Part shown: piece after piece, positions 10,001-18,200 of the stretch | Layout of the letters: each line of letters opens with the position of its first letter | How positions within the stretch are numbered: the stretch's first letter is position 1 | Notes under the pieces: model-generated | The model's database searches: none | Told to the model about the DNA's origin: nothing | The model's input: the letters and a program-made list of their open reading frames with translations, nothing else | Made by a program: the position numbers and the translations under genes | Assembly: GCA_041398785.1 (NCBI GenBank) | Contig: JAWKUA010000008.1 | Coordinates: 122,001-186,000 of the forward strand | Direction of reading: 5' to 3' | Length of the DNA stretch: 64,000 nt | Source of the DNA: Planctomycetaceae bacterium | GTDB taxonomy: Bacteria > Planctomycetota > Planctomycetia > Planctomycetales > Planctomycetaceae

Positions 10001-11803
10001 CGCCAGGACATCACTCTGCGGCCCGGCCGAAACACCCTTCGGCTGGTCGCCCGCAACAATGACATCCCCGACGACGTTGCTGACTTCGCGTTTCTGGAAG
10101 AATCCTCCCTCGAAATCACGGTGACCTACACGCCGGTTGAAGCCCCTGTGATCACAGTCGAAAGTGTCGAAGTCACCGAAACCGGACAAGCTGCGGATTT
10201 GAACGACGGCTCACTGACGGTTGACCGATCGAATATCACTATCCGCGGCACGATTGCCGGCGATCGACCGCTGACGGAAGCGTCTTTCCGATTCAACGAT
10301 CAGGAATCCGCGTTTGCCGGTTTCACAGCGGGCAGCGCGCAGCAGTTTCCCTTCAGTCGGCAACTGCAGCTTCAGCCCGGTCGACAACGGCTCACGATCT
10401 CGGCGTCCGCTGGCGGTGAATCGGGTACGCTGGACCTGGACCTGAATTTCCATCCGGCGCTTCCCGCTGTCACTGTGCTGTCACCGGAACGGCAGCGAAC
10501 CCTCCTGGACGCGTCACGCGATGAGCACTCTGTTGCACTGCACGCTCGCGTGGAGCAATTGGGGGGTGACTATCCCTTCGAGTTCGATGTGGCGGTTGAC
10601 GGGCAGACCATTGACCGAAGTTTGCTGTCCTTTGACGCGGCGTCGGGAACATTGTCCGGAACTCTGCCCCTGGTACCGGATGCGAATCAGCAGTCAGACG
10701 AGCACCGGATCGAAGTCCGCCTGGCGAATGAGTGGCGGCGGGAGTCCGTGCATCCGCTGGCGGTCGAGTTCCGGCATCCGCCACGGCTGGCCGACGTCAC
10801 CGTGAACCGACCCGGCGATTCCGCGATTGCAGACATCCTCTGCCAGGTCGAAACTTCGCCGTCTCGTCCCGTGACAAGTGTTGAGGTCACAGTCAACGGC
10901 AGTCCGGTTCCCGTCGACCGTTTCAGCGTTGACGGCGATGATCCGTCGCAGCATCAAATGCGGATTCCCGATGTCCCGCTCCGGGAAGGTCCGAACGAAA
11001 TCAGCATCGTGGCGCATAACCGAGACGGCCGGTCCAATGCCGCCGATGCACGGGAAGTTGTACCGCCTCCGCCGAAACCCGCCGTCATTCGGTTGCCAAA
11101 TCCCGTCGGACAGGTGTCGAGTGCTGAGCTGCCGATCGCGTTTTCCGTGGAATCCGAATCACCGCTGCAGCGCGTGGACGTCGTTGTGCGGCAGGATCGC
11201 GGACCGGAACTGCGAACGTCGCTGCTGGCGAACGCCGCCGACCGGCCGGGCAGCGTGCAGACCTTCCGTCACGAGTTGAACCTGAATCCGGGCACCTCGG
11301 TTGTGCGAATTGAAGTGCAGAATCGGGGAGGCTTGTCGGAAAGTTCCTTCGCCGTGTCCTATGTGCCGCCTCCGGTCAGCGTGCACCTCACCAGTCTGGA
11401 ACCACTGAATCAGCAAAGTCCCGCCGCGCTGCCGAAGCTGACCGATGGGAGACTGGTGTTTGATCAGCCGGCCGGTTTCTCCCGGGCGACGCTGCACGGT
11501 TTTGTTTCCTGGTCGCCCGGTATCCGGCCGACGGCCGATACCTGGACAGTTCGCGTCTGGATCAATGGCTTTCTGCGAAGCACGTCAGCTGTCGTCAACG
11601 AAACGAAGCGTCGCACGGAATTTCAGATGCCGGTTGTGCTGAATCAGCGTTCCAACCGAATTCGCATTGAAGCCGCTGTCAACGACCTGAACCAGCCGCT
11701 CAGCGATGAGAACCTGGCGCTGCTGGAAGACATCCCCGTGCGCTGCACGAACCCGGAGACTCGGCAGCGGCTGCACCTGGTGCTGATGGGACTGCAGATG
11801 TAA
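7019..11803 (+). CDS. Giant exported WD40 / PDZ / Ig-like repeat protein (upstream part of an interrupted gene)
   Basis: This 1594-residue protein has an N-terminal signal (hydrophobic VAVLLFWSTAGVAQ, residues ~23-36). Residues ~50-640 contain WD40 repeats (VKALQFAPDGKTLYVAGW; ISNLSLSADGNLLLSSSLDGTVRGW). A PDZ-like domain follows near 635-725 (IAEKVQPNTPAATSGIRENDVI). The remainder up to ~1560 is a series of Ig/cadherin-like beta domains (repeated LxPGRNxLRLVARN type strands and VTVNGSPV). It ends RLHLVLMGLQM and TAA. The next codons, in the same frame, continue with a caspase-like domain, so the stop at 11801-11803 appears to sit inside an ancestral single gene. Likely periplasmic or surface-exposed; function unknown. 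Confidence 0.85.
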   Translation: MNSSDRLRHDTTRWLSWWQAATVAVLLFWSTAGVAQPPDPAPTPVLRHDPGGPDSFVKALQFAPDGKTLYVAGWNKVVQVYKAGDLPEFHYEPRLNYRVPVGPGRFGMIEAMALSDDGRYLAVAGPGWAKSMDALMKVGYVWPRGAADEAIWNDVGTIYVYDTNSRECRVLRGHRGDIRQLEFPAGGGEQNQAPRLVSVGFEYEGETINQSVRAWSIDDGTPIGQPLMLPNSNLPPRIRAWSDQQNSLHVAVSISQITSSGATSELKLWSPSRNAVATSLPVSPGVFAIELSGSGGSRRLFAGHTGGASAYNVSDTGRNARQAISGLSAGATPFAAAEIPSANSNTASRVAFISIQGTDGGDLEYWLNIADGGRSRPVGRLWTNTKERGETSTRLREPALVVSADGQLLAAAGFQGNDVRVYKLADLPSAGVRGEIAPSQILASENAVPSHAAFARRDNATGIAIGFGNASQTAPVLSNGRPFPSGTLILDPGTGTLADNATGWTPDVASPGRLTGRLSTDRSTVIVSGASASLALTIQVPQAFRPPDVLAEVTAYVLCPAVGKNPPLAIVATHIQGEPFLNVFRADTGDFLRELTGHVRRISNLSLSADGNLLLSSSLDGTVRGWLLEDLVDTTIGHVGLLNGLQVAARDGRLIAEKVQPNTPAATSGIRENDVIAGLVHDGEVVTFENPSQFYLHMSRTPPGPQATVVVRLTRGGRNTDVTVPVGQGADIREPLFSILVQNVPGQNVAGANANAAWNWLVWSPLGQFDLSGPELEQRLGWHLNTGDDGAPVTYSSIDQYRDRFWHEGLLGRLLTGDHLALRPAAPPPILVSLLSDDGQVATPDYDNDLVVRQAGGSLLLEFPDDAGRMVRSAEWQISDGEGGNFAPVRGDLWEARLNAAQVNRGQRFLNIRLLTADQPPREVSRRFGLRYQPAAPELKLVSPDNNIGTVADAVLPLHATAAFATPGRVVLTHGFDDNQSVETTTDFETSGDLRQDITLRPGRNTLRLVARNNDIPDDVADFAFLEESSLEITVTYTPVEAPVITVESVEVTETGQAADLNDGSLTVDRSNITIRGTIAGDRPLTEASFRFNDQESAFAGFTAGSAQQFPFSRQLQLQPGRQRLTISASAGGESGTLDLDLNFHPALPAVTVLSPERQRTLLDASRDEHSVALHARVEQLGGDYPFEFDVAVDGQTIDRSLLSFDAASGTLSGTLPLVPDANQQSDEHRIEVRLANEWRRESVHPLAVEFRHPPRLADVTVNRPGDSAIADILCQVETSPSRPVTSVEVTVNGSPVPVDRFSVDGDDPSQHQMRIPDVPLREGPNEISIVAHNRDGRSNAADAREVVPPPPKPAVIRLPNPVGQVSSAELPIAFSVESESPLQRVDVVVRQDRGPELRTSLLANAADRPGSVQTFRHELNLNPGTSVVRIEVQNRGGLSESSFAVSYVPPPVSVHLTSLEPLNQQSPAALPKLTDGRLVFDQPAGFSRATLHGFVSWSPGIRPTADTWTVRVWINGFLRSTSAVVNETKRRTEFQMPVVLNQRSNRIRIEAAVNDLNQPLSDENLALLEDIPVRCTNPETRQRLHLVLMGLQM

Positions 11804-11815
11804 GGCGATCGAAAT

Positions 11816-12544
11816 GTGGCCAGCGCCGAACAACTGCGCGACCTCGCCGATCAGGCACTGCTGCTGCAGGCTCCCGAAAGCGCGTTTGAAAAGATCGAGC
11901 TGTACCCGACGCTGACCGGGGACAACGCCCTTGGCCGGCAGTTGAAGACCGTCATGTGGAACGTCGAACGGGAACTCCGACAGCAGCGCGACGCCGGTGC
12001 GCAGCCAAACGACGTCGTCATGTTTTACTACCGAGGCCGCGAACATCGCCGCACGACGGGTGATGACGGTGACTTCGTGCTGGAAGACTTCGCGAACCGC
12101 GCCGTCGTTCGCGACCCCGCCAGGCGCGACGCAGCTTTCCGCGATACTCAATCGATCACCGGCACCTACCTGTCGGCACTGTTCAAGCGGCTGCCTGGAG
12201 CCCACGTCGTGTTTCTGGACATGGAGGATCCTCAGCCGACGATACCGGTGGCCGGGAGATACGGACATGACTGGCCCCATTTTCCGAACCTCGGACTGTT
12301 CCGTGTCGCGTGGACCGGGCCGCAGCCGGGAATCACGAACCCGCCGGGACCGCTGCTGACCGCCGTGCGCAAAGCCACCGCGGAACCGGATTCCGACGGT
12401 GTCGTCGTGCTTGGAACGATCGCCAAAGTGGTAGAATCGTATTTCGCCGGTTCCCGGTCCACTTCGGTCGAAACGGTTGTTCCGCCGGATCTGGCCACAC
12501 TGACGCTCGCAAGGCTGGGGCGAGGACAGTCGCCTGACCGCTGA
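11816..12544 (+). CDS. Caspase/peptidase C14-like domain, in-frame continuation of the WD40 giant
   Basis: The frame is the same as that of the preceding gene, and only a TAA and 12 bases separate the two. From the GTG at 11816 it would encode 242 residues. The blocks YPTLTGDNALGRQLKTVMW, NDVVMFYYRGREHR and LPGAHVVFLDMEDPQ follow the beta-strand order of caspase-like C14 domains, where the second block normally reads FYFSGHG with the catalytic His. Here that position reads YYRGREH, so catalytic residues are not clearly kept. There is no ribosome-binding site and no signal peptide, so independent translation is doubtful. It is probably the C-terminus of the WD40 protein, lost by mutation or sequencing error, or made by readthrough. 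Confidence 0.6.
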   Translation: MASAEQLRDLADQALLLQAPESAFEKIELYPTLTGDNALGRQLKTVMWNVERELRQQRDAGAQPNDVVMFYYRGREHRRTTGDDGDFVLEDFANRAVVRDPARRDAAFRDTQSITGTYLSALFKRLPGAHVVFLDMEDPQPTIPVAGRYGHDWPHFPNLGLFRVAWTGPQPGITNPPGPLLTAVRKATAEPDSDGVVVLGTIAKVVESYFAGSRSTSVETVVPPDLATLTLARLGRGQSPDR

Positions 12545-12891
12545 CGTCTGCCAGCGGACGCGTGCCGGAAACGTAACCACGGTTCGAAGGTCCGGCGGTG
12601 TTCGTCATGCACATCGCAGTTTCGCTGTCTTGCCGGATCGTCAAAGACTGCCGGCAATCCGCAGATGAAATAAGCGGGATTCCCGCACGTGGTTTTTTTC
12701 CGCGTGAAGGGATCTGCACGATTCGCCGTCACCCTGTACGTCTGTTGTGGCCGATTCAACTTCATGGATTCGGCCCGTTCGTACCGTTGTCAGGTACGTC
12801 GTGGCCAGCAAGGCTTTGCCGCATCGTTTGGCCGGAGAGGTCGCCGGCTGACACGGTATGACGGCTACACACGCAGGGAAGGCGAGTTTCT
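12545..12891. other. Intergenic region with a weak terminator-like hairpin
   Basis: A short hairpin (GCGGG-ATT-CCCGC, 12674-12686) is followed six bases later by seven T residues (12693-12699). It could terminate the WD40/caspase transcript. Farther on, GTACC-GTTGTCA-GGTAC and GGCCGA...TCGGCC pairs may form 5'-leader hairpins of the outer-membrane gene. No gene is recognisable. Confidence 0.35.
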
Positions 12892-14154
12892 ATGATTCGG
12901 CACAGGCTCATCGACGGGATCGGCGCGCGCTGTTCCCGAATCTTTCTTGCTGCTGCCACTAGTCTCTCGCTGGGCGCTACCGCCTTCGCCGAATCAGACT
13001 GGGTTGGACCCAGTGGCGTCGGTTGCGGCACGGGCTGTGGTCCCGGTTACGGCATCGGTTGCACCGAAGACAACTGCACGGACCTGGCGGCTCCGGTAAC
13101 GACGGAACCCATATACAGCCCGTCACCAAATCCGATTCAGGAATCTCCCGCCTACTCTCAGCCCGCAACTACGCCGTCAAATGCGTTTTCCAGCGGGACA
13201 CCGCAGGGCTTTCCGTCGTCGACTCCTTCCGGATCGAACATTTTCTCCGGCGGCGTTGAAGGAACCCTCACGGCTCAGGCTCACGCGCCCGGCTACATCG
13301 ACAACGCCCTTCCGCAAAGCCAGTTCCGTATCCGGTTCGACGGTGGCTGGAATAATGTGACCCCCGACCGGGCGGAATTCTTCTACGCTCAGTGCGGTTG
13401 TGCCGGAGGACCGGGCCCGGGCGATCCGAACACCGGTACGATCAACGGCCGAGTTGACTATCAGGACATTCGAGCCTACCTGGAAATCGCGACGGGGAAC
13501 CGTTCGTCTATCTTCGGTGAAATCCCGATTCGCTTTATTCAGGGTGTTGGTCCGCTGGACAACCGCGGCAACGGAACCGGCACCGCCAGCGGTCTCGGCG
13601 ATATAGATCTGGGCTTCAAGTACGCTCTGACGACCGATCCAAACGACATCCTGACCTTCCAGTTGCGTGCGTACCTTCCGACAGGCGACGCGGACCGCGG
13701 TCTGGGAACTCAGAATGTGAATCTTGAGCCCGCACTGCTGTGGCGAAGCCGTGTCAGCAACCGGGTCACGGTCTTCGGTGAACTGCGTGACTGGATTCCC
13801 ATTCAGGGCAGCAAATTCAACGGTCAGAACTTCGCGGGCAACGTTCTGCGATATGGACTGGGTGTCGGTGTCACGGCGTACGAAGACTGCAACCTTCAGG
13901 TGTCACCCATCACGGAACTTGTCGGCTGGTCCGTTCTGGACGGTCTGGTGAACGACGCGGCAGTGACCGCCGGCGGTCTGGGACTCGGAAACCCGCCGGT
14001 TTCCGCGAAGACGACCATTGTCAACGCGAAGTTCGGTCTGCGAACAATCTTCAAGCGGAATGGAAGTTCACTGTACTTCGGCTATGGCCGCGCGCTGACC
14101 GGTACTCACTGGTATCAGGACATCGCCCGAGTCGACTACACCGTCTACTATTAA
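12892..14154 (+). CDS. Exported outer-membrane beta-barrel-like protein
   Basis: This 420-residue protein has a signal peptide (SRIFLAAATSLSLGATAFAES, cut near residue 34). A low-complexity N-terminal part follows, with Gly/Cys repeats (VGCGTGCGPGYGIGC) and Pro/Ser/Thr-rich linkers to ~125. The rest is a series of alternating hydrophobic beta-strands (FRIRFDGGWNNV, ILTFQLRAYLPTGDADRG, LQVSPITELVGW) ending in an aromatic C-terminal strand (DIARVDYTVYY), the usual ending of outer-membrane barrels. Similar proteins are common in planctomycetes, but their role (porin, scaffold) is not known. A GGGAAGGCGAG Shine-Dalgarno region precedes the ATG. A strong terminator follows the stop. Confidence 0.75.
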   Translation: MIRHRLIDGIGARCSRIFLAAATSLSLGATAFAESDWVGPSGVGCGTGCGPGYGIGCTEDNCTDLAAPVTTEPIYSPSPNPIQESPAYSQPATTPSNAFSSGTPQGFPSSTPSGSNIFSGGVEGTLTAQAHAPGYIDNALPQSQFRIRFDGGWNNVTPDRAEFFYAQCGCAGGPGPGDPNTGTINGRVDYQDIRAYLEIATGNRSSIFGEIPIRFIQGVGPLDNRGNGTGTASGLGDIDLGFKYALTTDPNDILTFQLRAYLPTGDADRGLGTQNVNLEPALLWRSRVSNRVTVFGELRDWIPIQGSKFNGQNFAGNVLRYGLGVGVTAYEDCNLQVSPITELVGWSVLDGLVNDAAVTAGGLGLGNPPVSAKTTIVNAKFGLRTIFKRNGSSLYFGYGRALTGTHWYQDIARVDYTVYY

Positions 14155-14190
14155 GCCGCCGTCCGCTCTTATGCGGCATCGAACACAAAA

Positions 14191-14222
14191 GCCCGGCATC
14201 GCAATGATGCCGGGCTTTTTTT
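14191..14222. terminator. Bidirectional intrinsic terminator
   Basis: A perfect 10-bp stem (GCCCGGCATC, five-base loop, GATGCCGGGC) is followed by a run of seven T and preceded by a run of A. It lies between two convergent genes and can serve both. Confidence 0.9.
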
Positions 14223-14258
14223 GTGTTCGACCTCGTTCCGTCAGCAAACCTTGTCTTT

Positions 14259-15080
14259 CTATTCGACGACAAGTTCGCTTTCGGCGTTGTTCAGGATGCG
14301 CTTGACGGACATCACCGTGGTGACCGCAGCGACTTCCCGGAACTGATCGCGGGGGGCGGTGGATTCCTTTTCTTCCTGCGTCACCTTCACTTCCCAGCGC
14401 ACGAGACCGAACGGCACATCGGCGGCCACCCAATAGTCGCCGGTGTTCGTCGATCGCATCCGAGTGCTCTCGATCGTCAATTCGCCCTTCAGATGCTTCG
14501 ACGGGAATGACTGTCCGGCTTTCGTCTGCGGCACTTCGGACTCCGTCACGACTTCCGGAGAACTGTAGTTGGTCAGTTGCGTCATTGTCGGATACACGCG
14601 CAGTGCCCGGCTGGTCATCGGTTTGACGGGATTTTCTCCCAGTCGCTGAAAGCCCTTGACGATCGGCAGCTGATCGTTCGGAATGGAATCCGCGTCGACG
14701 GCTGTATCGATGACTTTGCTCTCCGGAATCAGGACCTTGTAAATGGTCGCCCCGACCGGCCCCGGATCTATTCCCGCGGCCCCGGCTGTTCCGGTGACGG
14801 TCTTGATTTCGATCCAGCGGCACGGCTGACGTGTCCCTTCGAACTCCGCGTCCTCGCGTCCGACCGACTTGATGGACAGTTCCCGCGTAAAGGACAGCAC
14901 TTCCTTGCCGTCCGGGATATCCGGACGGAAGTTTTCCTGCACGAACGTGCCTTCATATTCGATGCCGATGCCGTCCTGCGGCAGGTTGAAGATCAATCCC
15001 TGCGCCGGCGCCGATTCACAGGCAACAACGATGATTCCCAGGACAGCGGCGACAACGGCTGATCGGTTTCCCACGCTCAT
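14259..15080 (-). CDS. Secreted hypothetical protein
   Basis: This 273-residue protein begins with a signal peptide (VVAAVLGIIVVACESAPAQG; cleavage likely after APAQ). The mature part is rich in beta-strand-forming sequence (GIGIEYEGTFVQENF, ELTIESTRMRSTNTGDYWVAADVPFGLVRWEVKV) and has no cysteine motif or enzyme signature that I know. The phrase YWVAADVPFGLVRWEV recalls planctomycete-specific proteins that end in a lipocalin- or DUF-like beta sheet. It is transcribed towards the terminator at 14191. Function unknown. Confidence 0.7.
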   Translation of the reverse strand: MSVGNRSAVVAAVLGIIVVACESAPAQGLIFNLPQDGIGIEYEGTFVQENFRPDIPDGKEVLSFTRELSIKSVGREDAEFEGTRQPCRWIEIKTVTGTAGAAGIDPGPVGATIYKVLIPESKVIDTAVDADSIPNDQLPIVKGFQRLGENPVKPMTSRALRVYPTMTQLTNYSSPEVVTESEVPQTKAGQSFPSKHLKGELTIESTRMRSTNTGDYWVAADVPFGLVRWEVKVTQEEKESTAPRDQFREVAAVTTVMSVKRILNNAESELVVE

Positions 15081-15236
15081 GAGCAGCGAACCTCGTAACG
15101 AAAACTCCCGGAGCAGTATTGACTTACGTTGGGATACAGTGTGTCAGCCAAACGGACTTTGACGCAAGAGGAAACGGCATTGGCCTGCGGGATTCCCCCG
15201 GCCTGCCGTTTCTACCGGTCAAACTCACCCCAATTG

Positions 15237-16340
15237 CTACTCCACAATGACGACCGGGTCTTTCAGGACGTCGAATCGGGGCCGGACACCCAGTCCGGCT
15301 TCCCGAGACGCCGCCATCCGACCGTCCTGACGATGCGGTGCACCTTCCGCGTTGCTGACGGTGACATAACTGTTGAAATCGGTACTGGTAAACAGGAACT
15401 CCGTCGGCGTGCTGTGCGCCAGAGCCGCGATCGCTGCTGTCGTGATATCACCGCCCCAACTGTCTTCGATCGTCATGGCGATCCCCAGTGACGCGCATAA
15501 GTCGCGAGCCTGCCGGGCCTTCGTCAGACCGCCGAATTTGCTGATCTTGATGTTCACGACATCGGCTGCCTGGTCTGCGTGAGCCTTCAGCAAGACGTCG
15601 ATGCCATCGACGTGCTCGTCGATGACGAACGGCAGACTCGTGCGACGCCGGACCGACAGGCACTCTTCGTAGCTCAGACACGGCTGTTCGATGTACACGT
15701 CGACGTCCCGAACAGCGTTGACCACTCGAACAGCCTCGTGCATCAGCCAGCCCGTGTTGGCATCCGCAACCAGTTTGTCGCCGGGCTTCAGCACCTCGCT
15801 GACTGCGATGATCCGTTCAATGTCTTCGTTCGGATTTCCTCCGACTTTCAACTGAAACCGACGATAGCCCTCCGCGCGATAACCTTCGACGTTCTTCGCC
15901 ATGTCGGCGGGAGACTGCTGGGAAATCGCCCGGTACAGCACAAAGTCGTCTCCGTAGCGACCGCCGAGCAACTCGCACACCGGCATTCCGGCGGCCTGAC
16001 CCAGCAGGTCCCAGCACGCGATATCGATCGCTGATTTCACGTAGGAATGACCCTTCATCGCTCGATCCATCAATCCGTTCAGCTTACCCGGCTGCGTGGG
16101 ATCTTCGCCGATCAAATGCGGGCCCAGTTCGCCGATCCCGGTTCTCACTCCCTTCGCGTATGCCGGCAGATAGAACGGGCCCAAAGGACACACTTCGCCG
16201 TGTCCGGTCAGACCGATGTCGGTTTCGACCTGCACGACCGTGCTGTCGAAAACTTCGACCGACTTGCCGCCGGACCACTTGTAGCTTCCCTCATGCAGCG
16301 GAAGGTCGACCTGATAGGCAGCGATACGCTTGATTTTCAT
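15237..16340 (-). CDS. Mandelate racemase/muconate lactonizing (enolase superfamily) enzyme, possibly cis-3-hydroxyproline dehydratase-like
   Basis: This is a 367-residue enolase-superfamily enzyme. The N-terminal capping domain (residues 1-~125) leads to the barrel, with FQLKVGG (Lys on strand 2), VADANTGW (first metal Asp), VYIEQPC (second metal Glu), VIDEHVDG (third metal ligand) and NIKISKFGG (C-terminal catalytic Lys). The EDSWGGDI block near 305 resembles the cis-3-hydroxy-L-proline dehydratase/proline-betaine subgroup, though substrate cannot be fixed from motifs alone. It abstracts the proton alpha to a carboxylate using Mg2+ in the cytoplasm. It is 31 bases upstream of nothing on its own strand; the sulfatase gene precedes it by 31 bases in the same direction, so the two may be co-transcribed. 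Confidence 0.85.
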   Translation of the reverse strand: MKIKRIAAYQVDLPLHEGSYKWSGGKSVEVFDSTVVQVETDIGLTGHGEVCPLGPFYLPAYAKGVRTGIGELGPHLIGEDPTQPGKLNGLMDRAMKGHSYVKSAIDIACWDLLGQAAGMPVCELLGGRYGDDFVLYRAISQQSPADMAKNVEGYRAEGYRRFQLKVGGNPNEDIERIIAVSEVLKPGDKLVADANTGWLMHEAVRVVNAVRDVDVYIEQPCLSYEECLSVRRRTSLPFVIDEHVDGIDVLLKAHADQAADVVNIKISKFGGLTKARQARDLCASLGIAMTIEDSWGGDITTAAIAALAHSTPTEFLFTSTDFNSYVTVSNAEGAPHRQDGRMAASREAGLGVRPRFDVLKDPVVIVE

Positions 16341-16371
16341 AAGGTGTCCATCTTCGATTGGCAGCCGGCTG

Positions 16372-18126
16372 CTACAGAATTTTTCGCGTCAGCGTCAACA
16401 ACCGGAAATCCATCGCTCTGTCGCCGGGGATCTTTGTTGCTCGCAATTCCAGAGTCCCGGTGCCGGAATTCAGGTGGATCGTGCCGGCCGTCATTCTGGC
16501 CCAGTGCTGCTCATAGGATTCCTGGCGAGGCACCCGGTCCTGTGCTGCGCCAACGAGTTCCGATTCGTGAGCGGTCGTTATCGTGGATGTCAGTGAGTCG
16601 TCGTTGAAGCTGAGTCGCAGTTCTGTTCCGACGGATGATTCCGGACACGTGTAGTAGATGTCGACTTCGTAGTCGCCGGTCGCCAGCACCTCCGCTTTCC
16701 ACAGAAGAGCGTCGTCGGTGCTGGTCCAGTTTGTAAAGAACGAGCTGTTGGGAAACCGGTTTGACCGTTCGATCATTCCCAGCGACGTCGCGTCGCGCGC
16801 CGGAAGCTGCGTGACGGCGGCATCCGGATGAGCGATGACAAACGGCCGATGATCGTCGTCGTATCCCGGCATGACGTCGTCGCGATAACGTTTTGCTTCC
16901 GCTTTCATCGTCGCCGTGATTTCCGGATGCTGCTGGCTGACATCTGTGTCCTGGCCAGGGTCCGCCGCCATGTCAAACAACCGGCCGTCGGTGTCCAGCC
17001 GGTACCGCTGGCTGCGGACACTGACACTGTCCCGCCACGACGATACGATCAGTCGTTCCGGCCATTCGGCTTTGGCGGACAGCAGCAGCGGTTTCAGACT
17101 GAGTCCGTCGAACGGTTTGTCGTTCTTCGTGTCGATATCCGCCAGCTCCGCCAGTGTTGGATGCAGATCGATGGCCGCGGCGATCTGAGTCACCAGGCTG
17201 CCGGGTTCGATTCTTCCCGGCCAGCGGACCAGCAGCGGCGAACGCACTCCGCCTTCGTCCGTTGAACCCTTGCGTCCCTTCATTCCGCCGTTCCACCGCC
17301 AGCCGTTTGGTCCGTTGTCACAGAAATACACGACGATCGTGTTGTCCGACAAATGTGCTTCGTCCAGCGTCTGCAGCAGACGACCGATGTTCCAGTCAAC
17401 GTTTTCGCACATCGCCAGCGCCGCCCGGATGTGGTTGATGTCTTCTCTGTCGGGGTCGCGGTTGTGCATTTTCAGCTCGGCGTCTCGAAACCTGTTCCAC
17501 CAGCGGTCCGGCACCTGCATCGGCGAATGCGGCGTGTTGTAGGCCAGGTAAACGAAGAACGGCTCGCTTTGGTGCGACCTGATGAATTCGATCGCTTTGT
17601 TCGTGAGATCGTCCGTGATGAACCCATCGCCCTGTACGATGCGGCCGTTGTGTTCCAGCATAGGGCTGAAGTAGTGTCCCCAGTGTCCGGAACAGAAACC
17701 GTAGAATTCCTCAAAGCCGCGTGCGTTCGGGTGGTAAGGATACTGTGTGCCGTTGTGCCACTTTCCGAAGGCCGCCGTTCGGTATCCGGCGGCTCTGAAC
17801 GTATCGCCGATCGTCTTTTCGTCCAGATCCAGTCGCTCGCCTCCGGCTGATGTGCTGTAAACGCCTCCGCGCGGATGATACCTCCCTGTAAGAAACTCAG
17901 CCCGCGTCGGGGAGCACACGGGGCACACGAAAAACCGGTCGATACGTGCTCCGTCCGCTGCCAGTTGATCGATGTTGGGGGTGCTGAGATTCCTGTTTCC
18001 GTTCAACGACAAATCACCCCATCCCTGATCGTCAGTCAGAATGACGATCACGTTCGGACGCTCAGCGGCCGCCGCTGGCACGACAAGCACGGCCACCAAA
18101 CACAGTCGCATAATGATTTCGTGCAT
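16372..18126 (-). CDS. Exported sulfatase (type I, formylglycine-dependent)
   Basis: This 584-residue arylsulfatase-family protein has a signal peptide (LCLVAVLVVPAAAAE). The metal-binding start VILTDDQGWGD follows, then the catalytic motif CSPTR with Cys71, the residue turned into formylglycine, inside CPVCSPTRAEFLTGRY. The alkaline-phosphatase-like domain runs to ~440 (FFVYLAYNTPHSPMQVP, CDNGPNGWRWNGGMKGRKGS). A C-terminal beta-rich extension of ~140 residues looks like a carbohydrate-binding type sandwich. It likely removes sulfate from a glycan in the periplasm or outside; planctomycetes carry many such enzymes. A second ATG five codons in could be the real start. Confidence 0.9.
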   Translation of the reverse strand: MHEIIMRLCLVAVLVVPAAAAERPNVIVILTDDQGWGDLSLNGNRNLSTPNIDQLAADGARIDRFFVCPVCSPTRAEFLTGRYHPRGGVYSTSAGGERLDLDEKTIGDTFRAAGYRTAAFGKWHNGTQYPYHPNARGFEEFYGFCSGHWGHYFSPMLEHNGRIVQGDGFITDDLTNKAIEFIRSHQSEPFFVYLAYNTPHSPMQVPDRWWNRFRDAELKMHNRDPDREDINHIRAALAMCENVDWNIGRLLQTLDEAHLSDNTIVVYFCDNGPNGWRWNGGMKGRKGSTDEGGVRSPLLVRWPGRIEPGSLVTQIAAAIDLHPTLAELADIDTKNDKPFDGLSLKPLLLSAKAEWPERLIVSSWRDSVSVRSQRYRLDTDGRLFDMAADPGQDTDVSQQHPEITATMKAEAKRYRDDVMPGYDDDHRPFVIAHPDAAVTQLPARDATSLGMIERSNRFPNSSFFTNWTSTDDALLWKAEVLATGDYEVDIYYTCPESSVGTELRLSFNDDSLTSTITTAHESELVGAAQDRVPRQESYEQHWARMTAGTIHLNSGTGTLELRATKIPGDRAMDFRLLTLTRKIL

Positions 18127-18200
18127 CGGTCGTTTCTCTCCTCGCTGACATGACGACCCCGGGGGCCGGGCATCTTACAGGGAGTGCGCAGCGGATCGAA

